In this document: positions 36,442-45,224 of the stretch, in pieces | Position numbering within the stretch: position 1 is the stretch's first letter | Layout: the number at the start of each line of letters is the position of its first letter | Assembly (NCBI GenBank): GCA_964498065.1 | Contig: CAZCFZ010000009.1 | Span: 21,674 to 85,673 of the forward strand | Origin: FEN-1297 sp964498065 | Lineage (GTDB): Bacteria > Bacteroidota > Ignavibacteria > Ignavibacteriales > Ignavibacteriaceae | Reading direction: 5' to 3' | DNA: 64,000 nt | The notes under the pieces: model-generated | Told to the model about the DNA's origin: nothing | The model's input: the letters and a program-made list of their open reading frames with translations, nothing else | The model's database searches: none | Made by a program: the position numbers and the translations under genes

Positions 36442-37365
36442 CTAAGCCTGTTTGTCTCTTTCCCTTTTTAATTTCTTAACTCTTTTTACCATATAATCAA
36501 TAATCTGTTTAACCACATTATCGGGAATTCCGTCTCTGTGTTTTGAACTTAACCGCATATCGCATTGATCGTTTACATAATCAATTACCACAAATTTGTA
36601 ATCTTCAGTATTTACAATCTCCGTTGAAAAAAAATCCAAATGCGTTATTTCAGCTATGATCTTAGTAATATTATATAATTTCTTCAACTTAAAACTCGCA
36701 ATTTCCTGATAAGTTAGTTCTGCATATAAGTGAGTTTGATCGTCCCACCATATAGGAATAGCTTTTCCAAAAGCCCAAAAGGATCTGAACCAAGCTCTTT
36801 TACCGTCTAAAATTGACGGATAAATTTTTTCTTGCAGAATATATTTATCATCGGTATTAGTCATTCTTTCTTCAATAATTTCTTTCAAAGTCTCCGCCCC
36901 TGTAACTACACCCACACCACCGCCTGTTGTATTACAAGGTTTTATAATAAATGGTCTACCTAAAATTGCCAAATCGTCGATAGACAAAAATATTTCTTCT
37001 TTTTCGCTGTGCGGAGGAATAATAATTGAATGCGGAACATTCAATCCCGCTGTTATAAATTCAAGATGCATGCTTGCCTTATCGATTGCATGAACGACTT
37101 TATTGTACGGATTGAAAATTTCAGTCTTTCTTCTGACTAAAATTTTACCCAATTCCTCAAATTCCTCTTCTACATCCCATGCACGATCAAGATAATAATT
37201 AAATTGAATTTCTTTATTTTGAATTTTTTGCGTTACTTCTTTTATATTATGATAACAGACAAGGAAAGTGGAAAGACCGGAATTATGGAAAGCTTCTTCA
37301 ATAAGAACTATAAAATCATCATCATATTCCCATACGTAAGCTATTCCCAGATCAAAAATTTTCAT
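36442..37365 (-). CDS. ATP-grasp domain protein, substrate unknown
   Basis: 307 residues. The central part shows the ATP-grasp fold: FIIKPCNTTGGGVGVV with the ATP-binding lysine and glycine-rich loop, YILQEKIYP, and the metal-binding segment KFVVIDYVNDQCDMRLSSK near the C-terminus. An N-terminal region of about 100 residues precedes it. ATP-grasp enzymes ligate carboxylates to amines or thiols, as RimK, GshB or Ddl do, but the specific substrate is not visible. No biosynthetic partners such as peptidases, methyltransferases or precursor peptides lie beside it. Confidence 0.7.
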   Translation of the reverse strand: MKIFDLGIAYVWEYDDDFIVLIEEAFHNSGLSTFLVCYHNIKEVTQKIQNKEIQFNYYLDRAWDVEEEFEELGKILVRRKTEIFNPYNKVVHAIDKASMHLEFITAGLNVPHSIIIPPHSEKEEIFLSIDDLAILGRPFIIKPCNTTGGGVGVVTGAETLKEIIEERMTNTDDKYILQEKIYPSILDGKRAWFRSFWAFGKAIPIWWDDQTHLYAELTYQEIASFKLKKLYNITKIIAEITHLDFFSTEIVNTEDYKFVVIDYVNDQCDMRLSSKHRDGIPDNVVKQIIDYMVKRVKKLKRERDKQA

Positions 37366-37380
37366 CTTAACTAATTATTT

Positions 37381-37410
37381 TTACAAAGATATAGTTTACT
37401 ATATTTGTAA
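37381..37410. promoter_or_regulatory. Inverted repeat in the divergent intergenic region
   Basis: TTACAAA-GA-TATAG and CTATA-TTTGTAA pair perfectly except for a two-base bulge, around a TTTA loop. It lies 16 bases upstream of the ATP-grasp start and about 160 bases from the divergent TPR lipoprotein start. It could be an operator or a 5'-leader hairpin. The site is AT-rich and chance cannot be excluded. Confidence 0.35.
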
Positions 37411-37570
37411 GCAAGATATTCCTAAATAATCAAATTTTAATATTACATAGTTTCACTATGCCCAAAATCATGGTGAAATCAAATTAAGTTTTAATATACG
37501 TTTGAAAGAATTAAATTTGTTTTTTCGTATAAGTTAAAAAATATATTTTTTATCAATAACCTGTGAGCTT

Positions 37571-39382
37571 ATGTTAAAGTATTTTGCACTGATTTTTACA
37601 GCCCTTGTTTATCTCGGATGTTCATCACAAAAAGAAATTTCTAAAAGTAATACTATTCATTTGCAATATACACCCGATACTTCCCGGATTTCAACTGATG
37701 ACGCTATGAATTTATTTATTGACGGTTCGGTTGCAGAAGCTAAAGGAGATTACGGCGCTGCGGTTAATTATTTTAATAGTGTCCTAAAATATGAAAAGAA
37801 ACCGGGAGTGTATTTTGCCTTAGCCAAAAACTATCTTTATTTGAATAAATTATCACTTGCATTACAAAATGCAAGAAAAGCTGTTGAACTGGATTCAACT
37901 CAAATCGATTTTTATAATATTCTGTCGGATATTTATTTGAGCGGAAATCAACCGGATTCTGCTGCAATTGTTTTGAATAAAATTATCCAGATTGATTCAT
38001 CGGATATTAATGCATATTACAGATTGGCGCGCATATATGAAAAAAATAAACCTATGAAGGCAATCAGCATTTATAATAATATTACAAATATTATAGGTCC
38101 TGATTGGAATGTACTGATGCATGTTGCGGAAATTTATTCAAATATGGGTAATTATAACGATGCGGCCAATACCATTGAACAATTACTGACCATCGCCCCG
38201 AATAATTTTGCTCTTCAGAAGCTTCTTGCGGAATACTACCAAAGAGCGGGTAAATATGATGAAGCTCTTAAGGTAATTAACGATGTTTTGCAATCTAATC
38301 CTAATGACATGGATGCACTTAATCGGAAAGCTCAAATCTTTCTGGCAAAGAACGATTGGGAATCGGCGGCAAAGGAATATGATTACATGTTAAAAAATCC
38401 GGGTATTCCTTTAGATCTAAAAATAAAAATTGGAGCTTCCTATTTTGAACAGTCATTTAAAGACAGCACGCTTCTGCCTATTGCCGAAAAGTTTTTTAAA
38501 ACAATAGATAAAGATACAACTGTTTGGCAGGTGAAGATGTACCTTGGCGCTATAGCAATTAATCAGAAAAAAGATTCATTGGCTATAAATGATTTTAAAG
38601 CCGCAACAAAACTTGCAAGCTGGAATGTGGAAACATGGGTAAGATTAGGCGGGCTATATTTTGATAATAAAAAATATGATGATGCCTCCAAAGTTATGAC
38701 GGAAGCAATTAAATCATTTCCCGAAGATTTTAGGGTTAACCTAATACTGGGACTTTCACTGGCTCAGTCCAATCATAATAGCGAAGCAAAACCTTATCTT
38801 AAAAAAGCAGTTGAATTAAATCCTAAAGATATTACGGCCTTGTCTGCTTATGGTTATACACTCAGTCAGCTTAAAGAAAATACCGAAGCAGTTAAGTATT
38901 TAAACAAGGCGCTTGAAATTTCTCCCAATGATGTCAATCTCCTTGGTACCCTCGGATTAATTTATGACGGGGAGAAAGACTGGGTAAAGTGCGATAGTAT
39001 TTATGGAAAAGCTCTGGAAATTGATTCCTCAAATGCTTTAATAAATAACAATTATGCATATTCACTATCCGAAAGAGGAATCAAATTAGAAAAAGCTATA
39101 AAGATGGCTAAGATAGCTTTAAAAGCAGAACCGGCAAATTCTTCATATCTTGATACAATGGGATGGATTTATTTTAAAATGAACAATTATAATAAGGCCA
39201 AAGAATATGTGGAAAAGTCAATTAAAATAAATAACAAAAACTCGGATGTTTACGAACATCTTGGAGATATAGAATCTAAAATGGGCAATAAAAAGGGGGC
39301 AAGGCAAGCCTGGCAAAAGGCACTGGAACTTAACAAAGATAATGCTGAACTCAAACAGAAAATTGAAAAAGGTGAAAGTTGA
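37571..39382 (+). CDS. TPR-repeat lipoprotein
   Basis: 603 residues. The signal peptide ends in the lipobox YLGC with C17 as anchor. The rest is a long series of tetratricopeptide repeats, about fifteen by eye, with the usual pattern of small residues and YxxA/LxxA helices, e.g. AKGDYGAAVNYFNSVLKY and NNYNKAKEYVEKSIKINNKN. Such proteins scaffold complexes at the periplasmic face of the outer membrane. The stop overlaps the TTG start of the DUF4292 gene (TTGA), and that gene in turn overlaps the EnvC-like gene, so the three proteins are made together. Confidence 0.85.
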   Translation: MLKYFALIFTALVYLGCSSQKEISKSNTIHLQYTPDTSRISTDDAMNLFIDGSVAEAKGDYGAAVNYFNSVLKYEKKPGVYFALAKNYLYLNKLSLALQNARKAVELDSTQIDFYNILSDIYLSGNQPDSAAIVLNKIIQIDSSDINAYYRLARIYEKNKPMKAISIYNNITNIIGPDWNVLMHVAEIYSNMGNYNDAANTIEQLLTIAPNNFALQKLLAEYYQRAGKYDEALKVINDVLQSNPNDMDALNRKAQIFLAKNDWESAAKEYDYMLKNPGIPLDLKIKIGASYFEQSFKDSTLLPIAEKFFKTIDKDTTVWQVKMYLGAIAINQKKDSLAINDFKAATKLASWNVETWVRLGGLYFDNKKYDDASKVMTEAIKSFPEDFRVNLILGLSLAQSNHNSEAKPYLKKAVELNPKDITALSAYGYTLSQLKENTEAVKYLNKALEISPNDVNLLGTLGLIYDGEKDWVKCDSIYGKALEIDSSNALINNNYAYSLSERGIKLEKAIKMAKIALKAEPANSSYLDTMGWIYFKMNNYNKAKEYVEKSIKINNKNSDVYEHLGDIESKMGNKKGARQAWQKALELNKDNAELKQKIEKGES

Positions 39383-40167
39383 AAAAGTACGGCGTAATAA
39401 TCTTTTTGTTATTAGATTTTATTTTAATTTTCATTTCGGGATGTGTCCCATCTAAACCCACGGAAAAAGTTGAAATTTTATCTGCCGAGCGTTTGGTAAA
39501 TAAGCTGGAAGTTAACAGGATGAGAATAAGGAGGTTTGAAGGGAACGGTACTTTAATAATTAAAACCCCTCAAATGGATAACACTGCAAATTTTAAAATT
39601 ACTCTCATAAAACCCGATTCGCTTTATTTAACGATAATGGGACCTTTTGGAATTCAGCTTGCACAAGCATTAGTAACTAAAAAGAACTTTATTTTTTATG
39701 ATGCGCTTCATAACACGGCATACGAAGGAGCAGTTAACCAGGATATACTTAGAGATATCTTTAGAGTTAATCTTCCTTTCAGCGATATTATAGATGCTTT
39801 CGTCGGTTCCGTAAATTTGACAAAACATCTTTACAAGTCGCCAACTAAATACGCTGTTGATTATGATAAATATGTGCTTACTTATTTGGATTCGTTAACT
39901 CACATTACAACAATTTACAGAGTAGACATAAGGCAGTTGGGAATTACAAGCTTCAGGGTGATCAGCAGGTCCGGTGATACTATGCTTGACGGTAATTATT
40001 CCGATTTTGAATATTTAGAAGATGTTGCGGTTCCTTATAATATAGAAGTTCAGGATCGTGAAGACGATCAGAGTGTTTCAATTAAATATAAAAAAATGGC
40101 AGCGAACAATTCCGATATTAATATCGATTTTAAAGTTCCGAAAGACGCAACCATAATTAAATGGTAA
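39379..40167 (+). CDS. DUF4292 (LolB-like) lipoprotein
   Basis: 262 residues from a TTG start overlapping the TPR gene stop. The signal peptide ends in FISGC with C22 as anchor. The mature part fits DUF4292, a Bacteroidetes-type family related to LolA/LolB: RIRRFEGNGTLIIKTPQM, then LIKPDSLYLTIMGPFGIQLA and NYSDFEYLEDVAVPYNIEV. By analogy it may accept or handle lipoproteins or lipids at the outer membrane; the function is not proved. It overlaps the EnvC-like gene by 7 bases. Confidence 0.75.
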   Translation: MKKYGVIIFLLLDFILIFISGCVPSKPTEKVEILSAERLVNKLEVNRMRIRRFEGNGTLIIKTPQMDNTANFKITLIKPDSLYLTIMGPFGIQLAQALVTKKNFIFYDALHNTAYEGAVNQDILRDIFRVNLPFSDIIDAFVGSVNLTKHLYKSPTKYAVDYDKYVLTYLDSLTHITTIYRVDIRQLGITSFRVISRSGDTMLDGNYSDFEYLEDVAVPYNIEVQDREDDQSVSIKYKKMAANNSDINIDFKVPKDATIIKW

Positions 40168-41444
40168 TAAACACTAAATACTTAACATTAATAATATTAA
40201 TTGCCCTTTCATCTCTTCTTTGGCCTCAAGAGAACAAACAAATTACACGCAAAAAATCAGAACTTTCCGACATTAAGGACCAAATAGTTTCATTAGAGAA
40301 AAAAATTAAACTTAAGACTCTTAAGGAAAGAAAAACATATAATGTCCTTGATAATTATAATAAGCAGAGTTACTTGCTTCATAGATTGATTAATACTCTT
40401 AAAGATGAAGAACTGAAAAAAGAAAAAGATATTGAAAGAACCTCAATCCGGATTAAAACTCTTCAGAAGGATATCAGATTATTAAAAGAAAATTATTCAA
40501 AATATGTTGTGACAATATATAAAAGGGGCAAACCTGATGAACTTGCAAGTGTCCTTGATGCTGATTCATTTGAGCAGGCTCTTCTAAGATATAAATACTT
40601 GGAAAAGTTTTCTGAAAGGAGACAAAGCGATTTACATCGGCTGAAAGATAAAACCGAAAAATTAATTATAGCTAAGAAAATTCTTGAAAAGGAAAAAGAA
40701 GAAAAACTAGCACTTACAAATTCTAAAATTGATGAAGAAAAAAATTTAAATGCCAAAAGAACTGAAAGAAGAAAAATTCTTAAAGCAATTAGGCATGATA
40801 AAGCCGCTCTAAAAAGCGAGCTGCTAGCAAAAAAATCTGCAGAATCCCGGATACAAAATTTAATTTCAAAACTTGTTGAAGAAGAAAAGCGAAGAAGAGA
40901 AGAAGCAGAAAGACTGGCAAAAGCAAAATCAGCAGGAAAAAACAGAGATAAATTATTAGCTTCAAAAACAAATGAAACACTGCCGAAACTAAATAATGAA
41001 AGCAGCTACGATGTTAATTTATCAACAAAAGGCTTTACCTCGTTTTCAACATTAAAAGGGAAATTACATTGGCCGGTCGCTAGAGGAAGAATTTATAGGA
41101 AATTCGGAGAGAATACGAATCAAAGACTCCAAACAGTTACCTTAAATTATGGAATCGATATTAAAACAACATCCGATGCCGATGTAAGAGCAGTGGCCGA
41201 AGGAGTTGTATCTGCAATTGATTGGCTTCCGGGTTACGGAAGCGTAGTTATAATTACACATAAGGGTGATTATCGTACGGTATACAGTCATTTATCCAAT
41301 ATATTTGTAAAAGAAGGGGATAAGGTTAAGCAGGGAACTATAATCGGCCGTGTCGGGGAAAGCCTTGAAGGCAATATACTTCATTTTGAAATTTGGAATT
41401 CGCGGAAAAAACAGAATCCGGAAAATTGGCTTGCAAGGAAATGA
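40161..41444 (+). CDS. EnvC-like murein hydrolase activator (coiled coil plus degenerate LytM domain)
   Basis: 427 residues. A signal-like N-terminal helix ends near residue 22. Residues about 25-260 are long coiled coils rich in Lys and Glu. The C-terminal M23/LytM domain covers about residues 300-427. The zinc-site pattern HxGxD...HxH is altered: the first His is N329 (NYGID, with D333 kept), and the first His of the HxH pair is I406 (NILHFE, with H408 kept). Loss of these ligands suggests a catalytically dead domain, as in EnvC, which activates amidases at the division septum. A degraded peptidase is possible but less likely in this intact operon. Confidence 0.8.
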   Translation: MVINTKYLTLIILIALSSLLWPQENKQITRKKSELSDIKDQIVSLEKKIKLKTLKERKTYNVLDNYNKQSYLLHRLINTLKDEELKKEKDIERTSIRIKTLQKDIRLLKENYSKYVVTIYKRGKPDELASVLDADSFEQALLRYKYLEKFSERRQSDLHRLKDKTEKLIIAKKILEKEKEEKLALTNSKIDEEKNLNAKRTERRKILKAIRHDKAALKSELLAKKSAESRIQNLISKLVEEEKRRREEAERLAKAKSAGKNRDKLLASKTNETLPKLNNESSYDVNLSTKGFTSFSTLKGKLHWPVARGRIYRKFGENTNQRLQTVTLNYGIDIKTTSDADVRAVAEGVVSAIDWLPGYGSVVIITHKGDYRTVYSHLSNIFVKEGDKVKQGTIIGRVGESLEGNILHFEIWNSRKKQNPENWLARK

Positions 41445-41579
41445 AATGCAGTGCAGCATTAAATATGGAAATATAAGTTAAAATATTTCTCCGGCTTTTA
41501 GTATCCTTTTAAATTAGCACAAATAATGTTTTAGAAATCCTTTTGACAAATATAACTTTGTTCGCATTCTTCAAGCAGT

Positions 41580-42833
41580 ATGAAACTATTTAATAAATAT
41601 TTTTCCAAATTCGGAAATAGTATATATATATTATTTAATTCTGTTTTAGATAGGGGAATATTTTTTATATTATATGTCTTTCTAGCACACTCCGTTTCAA
41701 AAACCGAATATGGCTTTATAATAACCGTATTTGCTTTTACAAATATTTTACAGGGAATATTTGATCTAGGATTGCCATTTTATATACAGAGAGAAATTGC
41801 CGGCGGAACAAGTTTTAGCGCTAAGATAAATTCTATTCTATACATTAAACTGATTTCTTTATTCCTTTATGTACCCGTACCAATCATATATTTCGCATTA
41901 AGCTCCGATGTAAATATTATTCTGGTTATAATTATCAGCATAATCAATTTTTGTTGGGGAATCAGTGGTATTTTCAACGCGGTATTTTATGGCTCAAATA
42001 CATATAAAGAATCGTCTATCTACTTATTGATCTCGAGAACAATTTTAATTATAACATTCTTAATTTTAATTTTTACTAATACATCCACAGAAATTTTATT
42101 GCTTTCGTTTGTCCTTTCTTTTTTAGTCCATTTAAAATTCTTTAAAACTCATTTAAAAAATAGGGGAATAATATTGTTTAAAGATAAAATTAAAATAAGC
42201 CTTATTAGTAAAGAACTTAAATCATCAATGCCAATGGGCTTAGGAGTTATTTTCGTATTAATATATGATCGAGCCGATATTTTAATATTACAAAAAGTTT
42301 CAGGACTGGAAATAGTAGCGTTTTATGCAGTTGCTTATTCTCTTTATAGATCAATGCAGGTATTCATCACAATGGTTCTAATACCAAAATATACTGCTTT
42401 TTCCAAATCTTTTTCTTCCGGAAGAGCTTTGAACCGAAATGAAGTTATTCATACATTATTATTTTTAATAGCTGTTGGATGTATAATAATAACAATTTTA
42501 AACATTTTCCCGAATATTCTTATTAGAATTTTTTATACATCAAGTTATTTGCCGTCAGGTAGAATATTGAAATATCTAGCCTGGGGATTCGGAGGTGTTC
42601 TATTAAATAATTATACTGGGGTAATTTTAAATTCAATTAGAAAGGAAAAAATTCCAGCAGTTTCAACAGGTGTAGGGGCTTTTATAAATGTAATTTTAAA
42701 TATTATATTGATTTTAAAAATGGGTGTCTGGGGAGCAGTTATAACCACAGTAATCACCGAATATTTCGTCTTTATATTACAATTAAGCATGTTGTTATAT
42801 TACAAGAAAAAAAATATTTTATTATTGAATTAA
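41580..42833 (+). CDS. Polysaccharide flippase, Wzx/MATE-like
   Basis: 417 residues with about twelve hydrophobic helices. It begins with a hydrophobic hairpin and the ILFNSVLDRGIFFILYVFLA segment seen in O-antigen flippases. Charged loops are short and basic. Wzx proteins move lipid-linked oligosaccharides to the periplasmic face of the inner membrane. It opens the polysaccharide cluster, with three GT4 enzymes and a WecG/TagA transferase following on the same strand. Sequence identity in this family is low, so the exact sugar cannot be guessed. Confidence 0.8.
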   Translation: MKLFNKYFSKFGNSIYILFNSVLDRGIFFILYVFLAHSVSKTEYGFIITVFAFTNILQGIFDLGLPFYIQREIAGGTSFSAKINSILYIKLISLFLYVPVPIIYFALSSDVNIILVIIISIINFCWGISGIFNAVFYGSNTYKESSIYLLISRTILIITFLILIFTNTSTEILLLSFVLSFLVHLKFFKTHLKNRGIILFKDKIKISLISKELKSSMPMGLGVIFVLIYDRADILILQKVSGLEIVAFYAVAYSLYRSMQVFITMVLIPKYTAFSKSFSSGRALNRNEVIHTLLFLIAVGCIIITILNIFPNILIRIFYTSSYLPSGRILKYLAWGFGGVLLNNYTGVILNSIRKEKIPAVSTGVGAFINVILNIILILKMGVWGAVITTVITEYFVFILQLSMLLYYKKKNILLLN

Positions 42834-43017
42834 ATATTTTTATAAATTTATAATTATAATATGTGTATTGTTATATTTGTTAAATGTTGCAGACCCGGCT
42901 TTGCCAAATTACCGCTATAAATATAAGGCCCTAATTGTTTTTGCTTGTTTACTAATTATGTCATTAATTAATTTTATACGAAAAAGGCATGAGAATAGTA
43001 TATTTAGGAATGTTTAA
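42829..43017 (+). pseudogene. C-terminal remnant of a polytopic membrane glycosyltransferase
   Basis: A 62-codon frame without a start codon near its beginning encodes a hydrophobic helix, then VADPALPNYRYKYKAL, another helix (LIVFACLLIMSLINF) and a basic end IRKRHE. The motif around DPALPNYRYKY resembles the last periplasmic loop of GT-C or polymerase-type membrane proteins (family form DxRYRxP). The frame begins inside the end of the wzx gene and runs 27 bases into the next gene. I read it as the tail of a deleted gene, perhaps an O-antigen polymerase, but the assignment is tentative. Confidence 0.4.
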
Positions 43018-44080
43018 AGATAGTACCGTGCTCTCAGGCCCTGAAAAATATTCTAAGTTTATATTTCAATTTGTTTCTAAATCCTTAGACAGTGTTTTTA
43101 TTCAGTATTATTTCAAATATTATAAAAAAAGTAATTTTTATAATCGTCTTTTAGGGATTGAGACTACTCAAGAAAATCCGTTGGTTCTCCGCTTGGGTTT
43201 AATTAAACTATTATTTTATCTAAAAACATACAAGCCTGATATCATTCATGTCCTATCTGCTGAAAGATTTACAATTATTGTTTACATTTTTAAATTTTTA
43301 TTCAATTGTAAAATTGTAACTACATTTCATAGCGTGCTGAAGTATGAAATACCGAGAGATTCGGCGCGCAGGAATAAATTAGGGAAATTTAAAGACTATT
43401 TATGGGAAATGTTAGCTATTAATTTTTCTGATAATTTAATTTTATTTTCCACGCAGCAATTAAATCTTGCTGAAAAATATTATTTATTAAACAAAAGAAA
43501 AATTACCTTATTGCCTAACGGTGTTGAAAAAGAATTTTATAATATTAAAAAAGATTTTGTTATAAATAAAAAGTTAAACATTATCTTTTATAACGGCATA
43601 TCCGATTCTATTGACAGAAATATAAAAGAAGTGATTAAAATTTTAAATGAAATAAAGGGTTCAAGCTTTAGGCTGTTTATAATTGGTAAGGAAATAATAT
43701 TAAATGATATAAATTTTGAAATTGAATTTGTTAAACCCATGAATAAAAATGATTTAATCAATTTTTTAAAGGACAAACATATTTTAATAAAATCAATGTC
43801 GTATGATTCTTTTTCCATTTTTACATTAGAATGTATGTCTGCAGGGATTATTGCAGTTGTTTCCGATAATGTTGGTATCTCCTTCTTCATTCATACGGGG
43901 ATTAACAGCTTCATATATAAGCATGACAACCCGGGAGAGATAAAAGAGATATTGTTTAATATTATTAATGGCAAGTATAATTTGGAATCGATTTCAAACG
44001 AAGCAAAAAAAATTTTTTATGAATTAAATTGGCAAAAAATTTCGGAACTTTATGTTAATTTTTATAAAAACTCAATATGA
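42989..44080 (+). CDS. Glycosyltransferase family 4
   Basis: 363 residues with a GT-B fold. The N-domain has MRIVYLGMFKDSTVLSGPEK and KPDIIHVLSAERF, then TTFHSVLKYE. The C-domain has ITLLPNGVEKEFYN and the donor-site region with SFSIFTLECMSAGIIAVVSDN, equivalent to the family's E-x7-E motif. The sugar specificity is not visible. AAAAGG lies only one base before the ATG, too close to work well, so initiation may be weak. It overlaps the next GT4 gene by four bases (ATGA). Confidence 0.82.
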   Translation: MRIVYLGMFKDSTVLSGPEKYSKFIFQFVSKSLDSVFIQYYFKYYKKSNFYNRLLGIETTQENPLVLRLGLIKLLFYLKTYKPDIIHVLSAERFTIIVYIFKFLFNCKIVTTFHSVLKYEIPRDSARRNKLGKFKDYLWEMLAINFSDNLILFSTQQLNLAEKYYLLNKRKITLLPNGVEKEFYNIKKDFVINKKLNIIFYNGISDSIDRNIKEVIKILNEIKGSSFRLFIIGKEIILNDINFEIEFVKPMNKNDLINFLKDKHILIKSMSYDSFSIFTLECMSAGIIAVVSDNVGISFFIHTGINSFIYKHDNPGEIKEILFNIINGKYNLESISNEAKKIFYELNWQKISELYVNFYKNSI

Positions 44081-45213
44081 AAATTAAAGTCTGCCACTTT
44101 GTAAATAAAATTACGGGTAAATCCGACGGTGTTTATACGCATTTAAAAATGATATTTAAATATGTAAATAATGATAAATATCAGCATTACCTCGTGTTTC
44201 AGGGGAATCCAGCTATTGAAGAAGAAGTTGCTAAACTCGGAGTAAAAGTTTTCAGCTTACCCTCGCTGAATAAAAAATTTTCAATCAAAACATTCATTGA
44301 ATTTTATTCTATTATAAAAAAGCAGAATATTGATATTATACATACTCATTTAATAAAACCATACTCTATCGGTGGTATTATAAATATTTTGTTAAAGAAA
44401 AAATTAATTTTTAACTATAACGGCCTTTTTATCAAAAACAAGTATAATACAAAATTCGAGCAATTTCTTTATAAAATTATTCATATAATAATTTCATTTT
44501 CCCATGCTGTAAGTGAAGCAATAGTTCCGTCTAAAACCAGTAGAGATATTTTATATAGTGAAACAAAACTGTTCCCCAAAATATCGGTTTACTATAACGG
44601 CATAAATGAAAATATCGATGTTAAAGTTGATGATAAGTTTTCAAAAATGATTGTAAATCTCAGGCATAAATACTTATTAGTTGCTGTGGTTGCCAGATTG
44701 GATATCCAAAAGAGAATTGACCTGGCACTCGAAATTGTAAAAAAAATTATAAAATTAAATCCAAAAGTCTATTTTATATTTGCCGGAGATGGTGTGCTGG
44801 AAACTAAAATGAAAAACTTAGCGCATAATTTATTAGTCGAATCAAATGTTGTTTTTACCGGTTTTATTCCAAATGTAAAATATTATTTAAAGTACTTCGA
44901 TCTGCTTTTATTTACGTCTGATTGGGAAGGATTTCCATTATCGATATGGGAAAGTATGGCTTCAAGTGTACCGATTATATCTACGGATGCAGGCGGTATA
45001 AAAGATGTCCTTCTGCAAGAAAATTGCGGGCTGATTTTTCCCAAAGGTGATGTAGACAAAGGCGCAGATTGCGTTTTGGAATTACTAGAAGATGAAAATA
45101 AAAGAATTAAAATGGGCGCAAACGGAAAAAATGCAGTGATAAATAAATATACTTCTGAAAGTTTTGCATCTTATTTTGATAACCTTTATACCGATTTGCT
45201 AAAACGAAATTAA
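44077..45213 (+). CDS. Glycosyltransferase family 4
   Basis: 378 residues, GT-B fold. The N-domain shows IKVCHFVNKITGKSDGVYTH and DIIHTHLIKPYSIGG. The C-domain shows VAVVARLDIQKRIDLALEI, FAGDGVLE, and the donor site SDWEGFPLSIWESMASSVPI with the paired glutamates, then STDAGGIKDV. It is a typical retaining GT4 of capsule or O-antigen synthesis. It overlaps the preceding GT4 gene by four bases. Confidence 0.87.
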   Translation: MKIKVCHFVNKITGKSDGVYTHLKMIFKYVNNDKYQHYLVFQGNPAIEEEVAKLGVKVFSLPSLNKKFSIKTFIEFYSIIKKQNIDIIHTHLIKPYSIGGIINILLKKKLIFNYNGLFIKNKYNTKFEQFLYKIIHIIISFSHAVSEAIVPSKTSRDILYSETKLFPKISVYYNGINENIDVKVDDKFSKMIVNLRHKYLLVAVVARLDIQKRIDLALEIVKKIIKLNPKVYFIFAGDGVLETKMKNLAHNLLVESNVVFTGFIPNVKYYLKYFDLLLFTSDWEGFPLSIWESMASSVPIISTDAGGIKDVLLQENCGLIFPKGDVDKGADCVLELLEDENKRIKMGANGKNAVINKYTSESFASYFDNLYTDLLKRN

Positions 45214-45224
45214 ACAGGTAGAAT

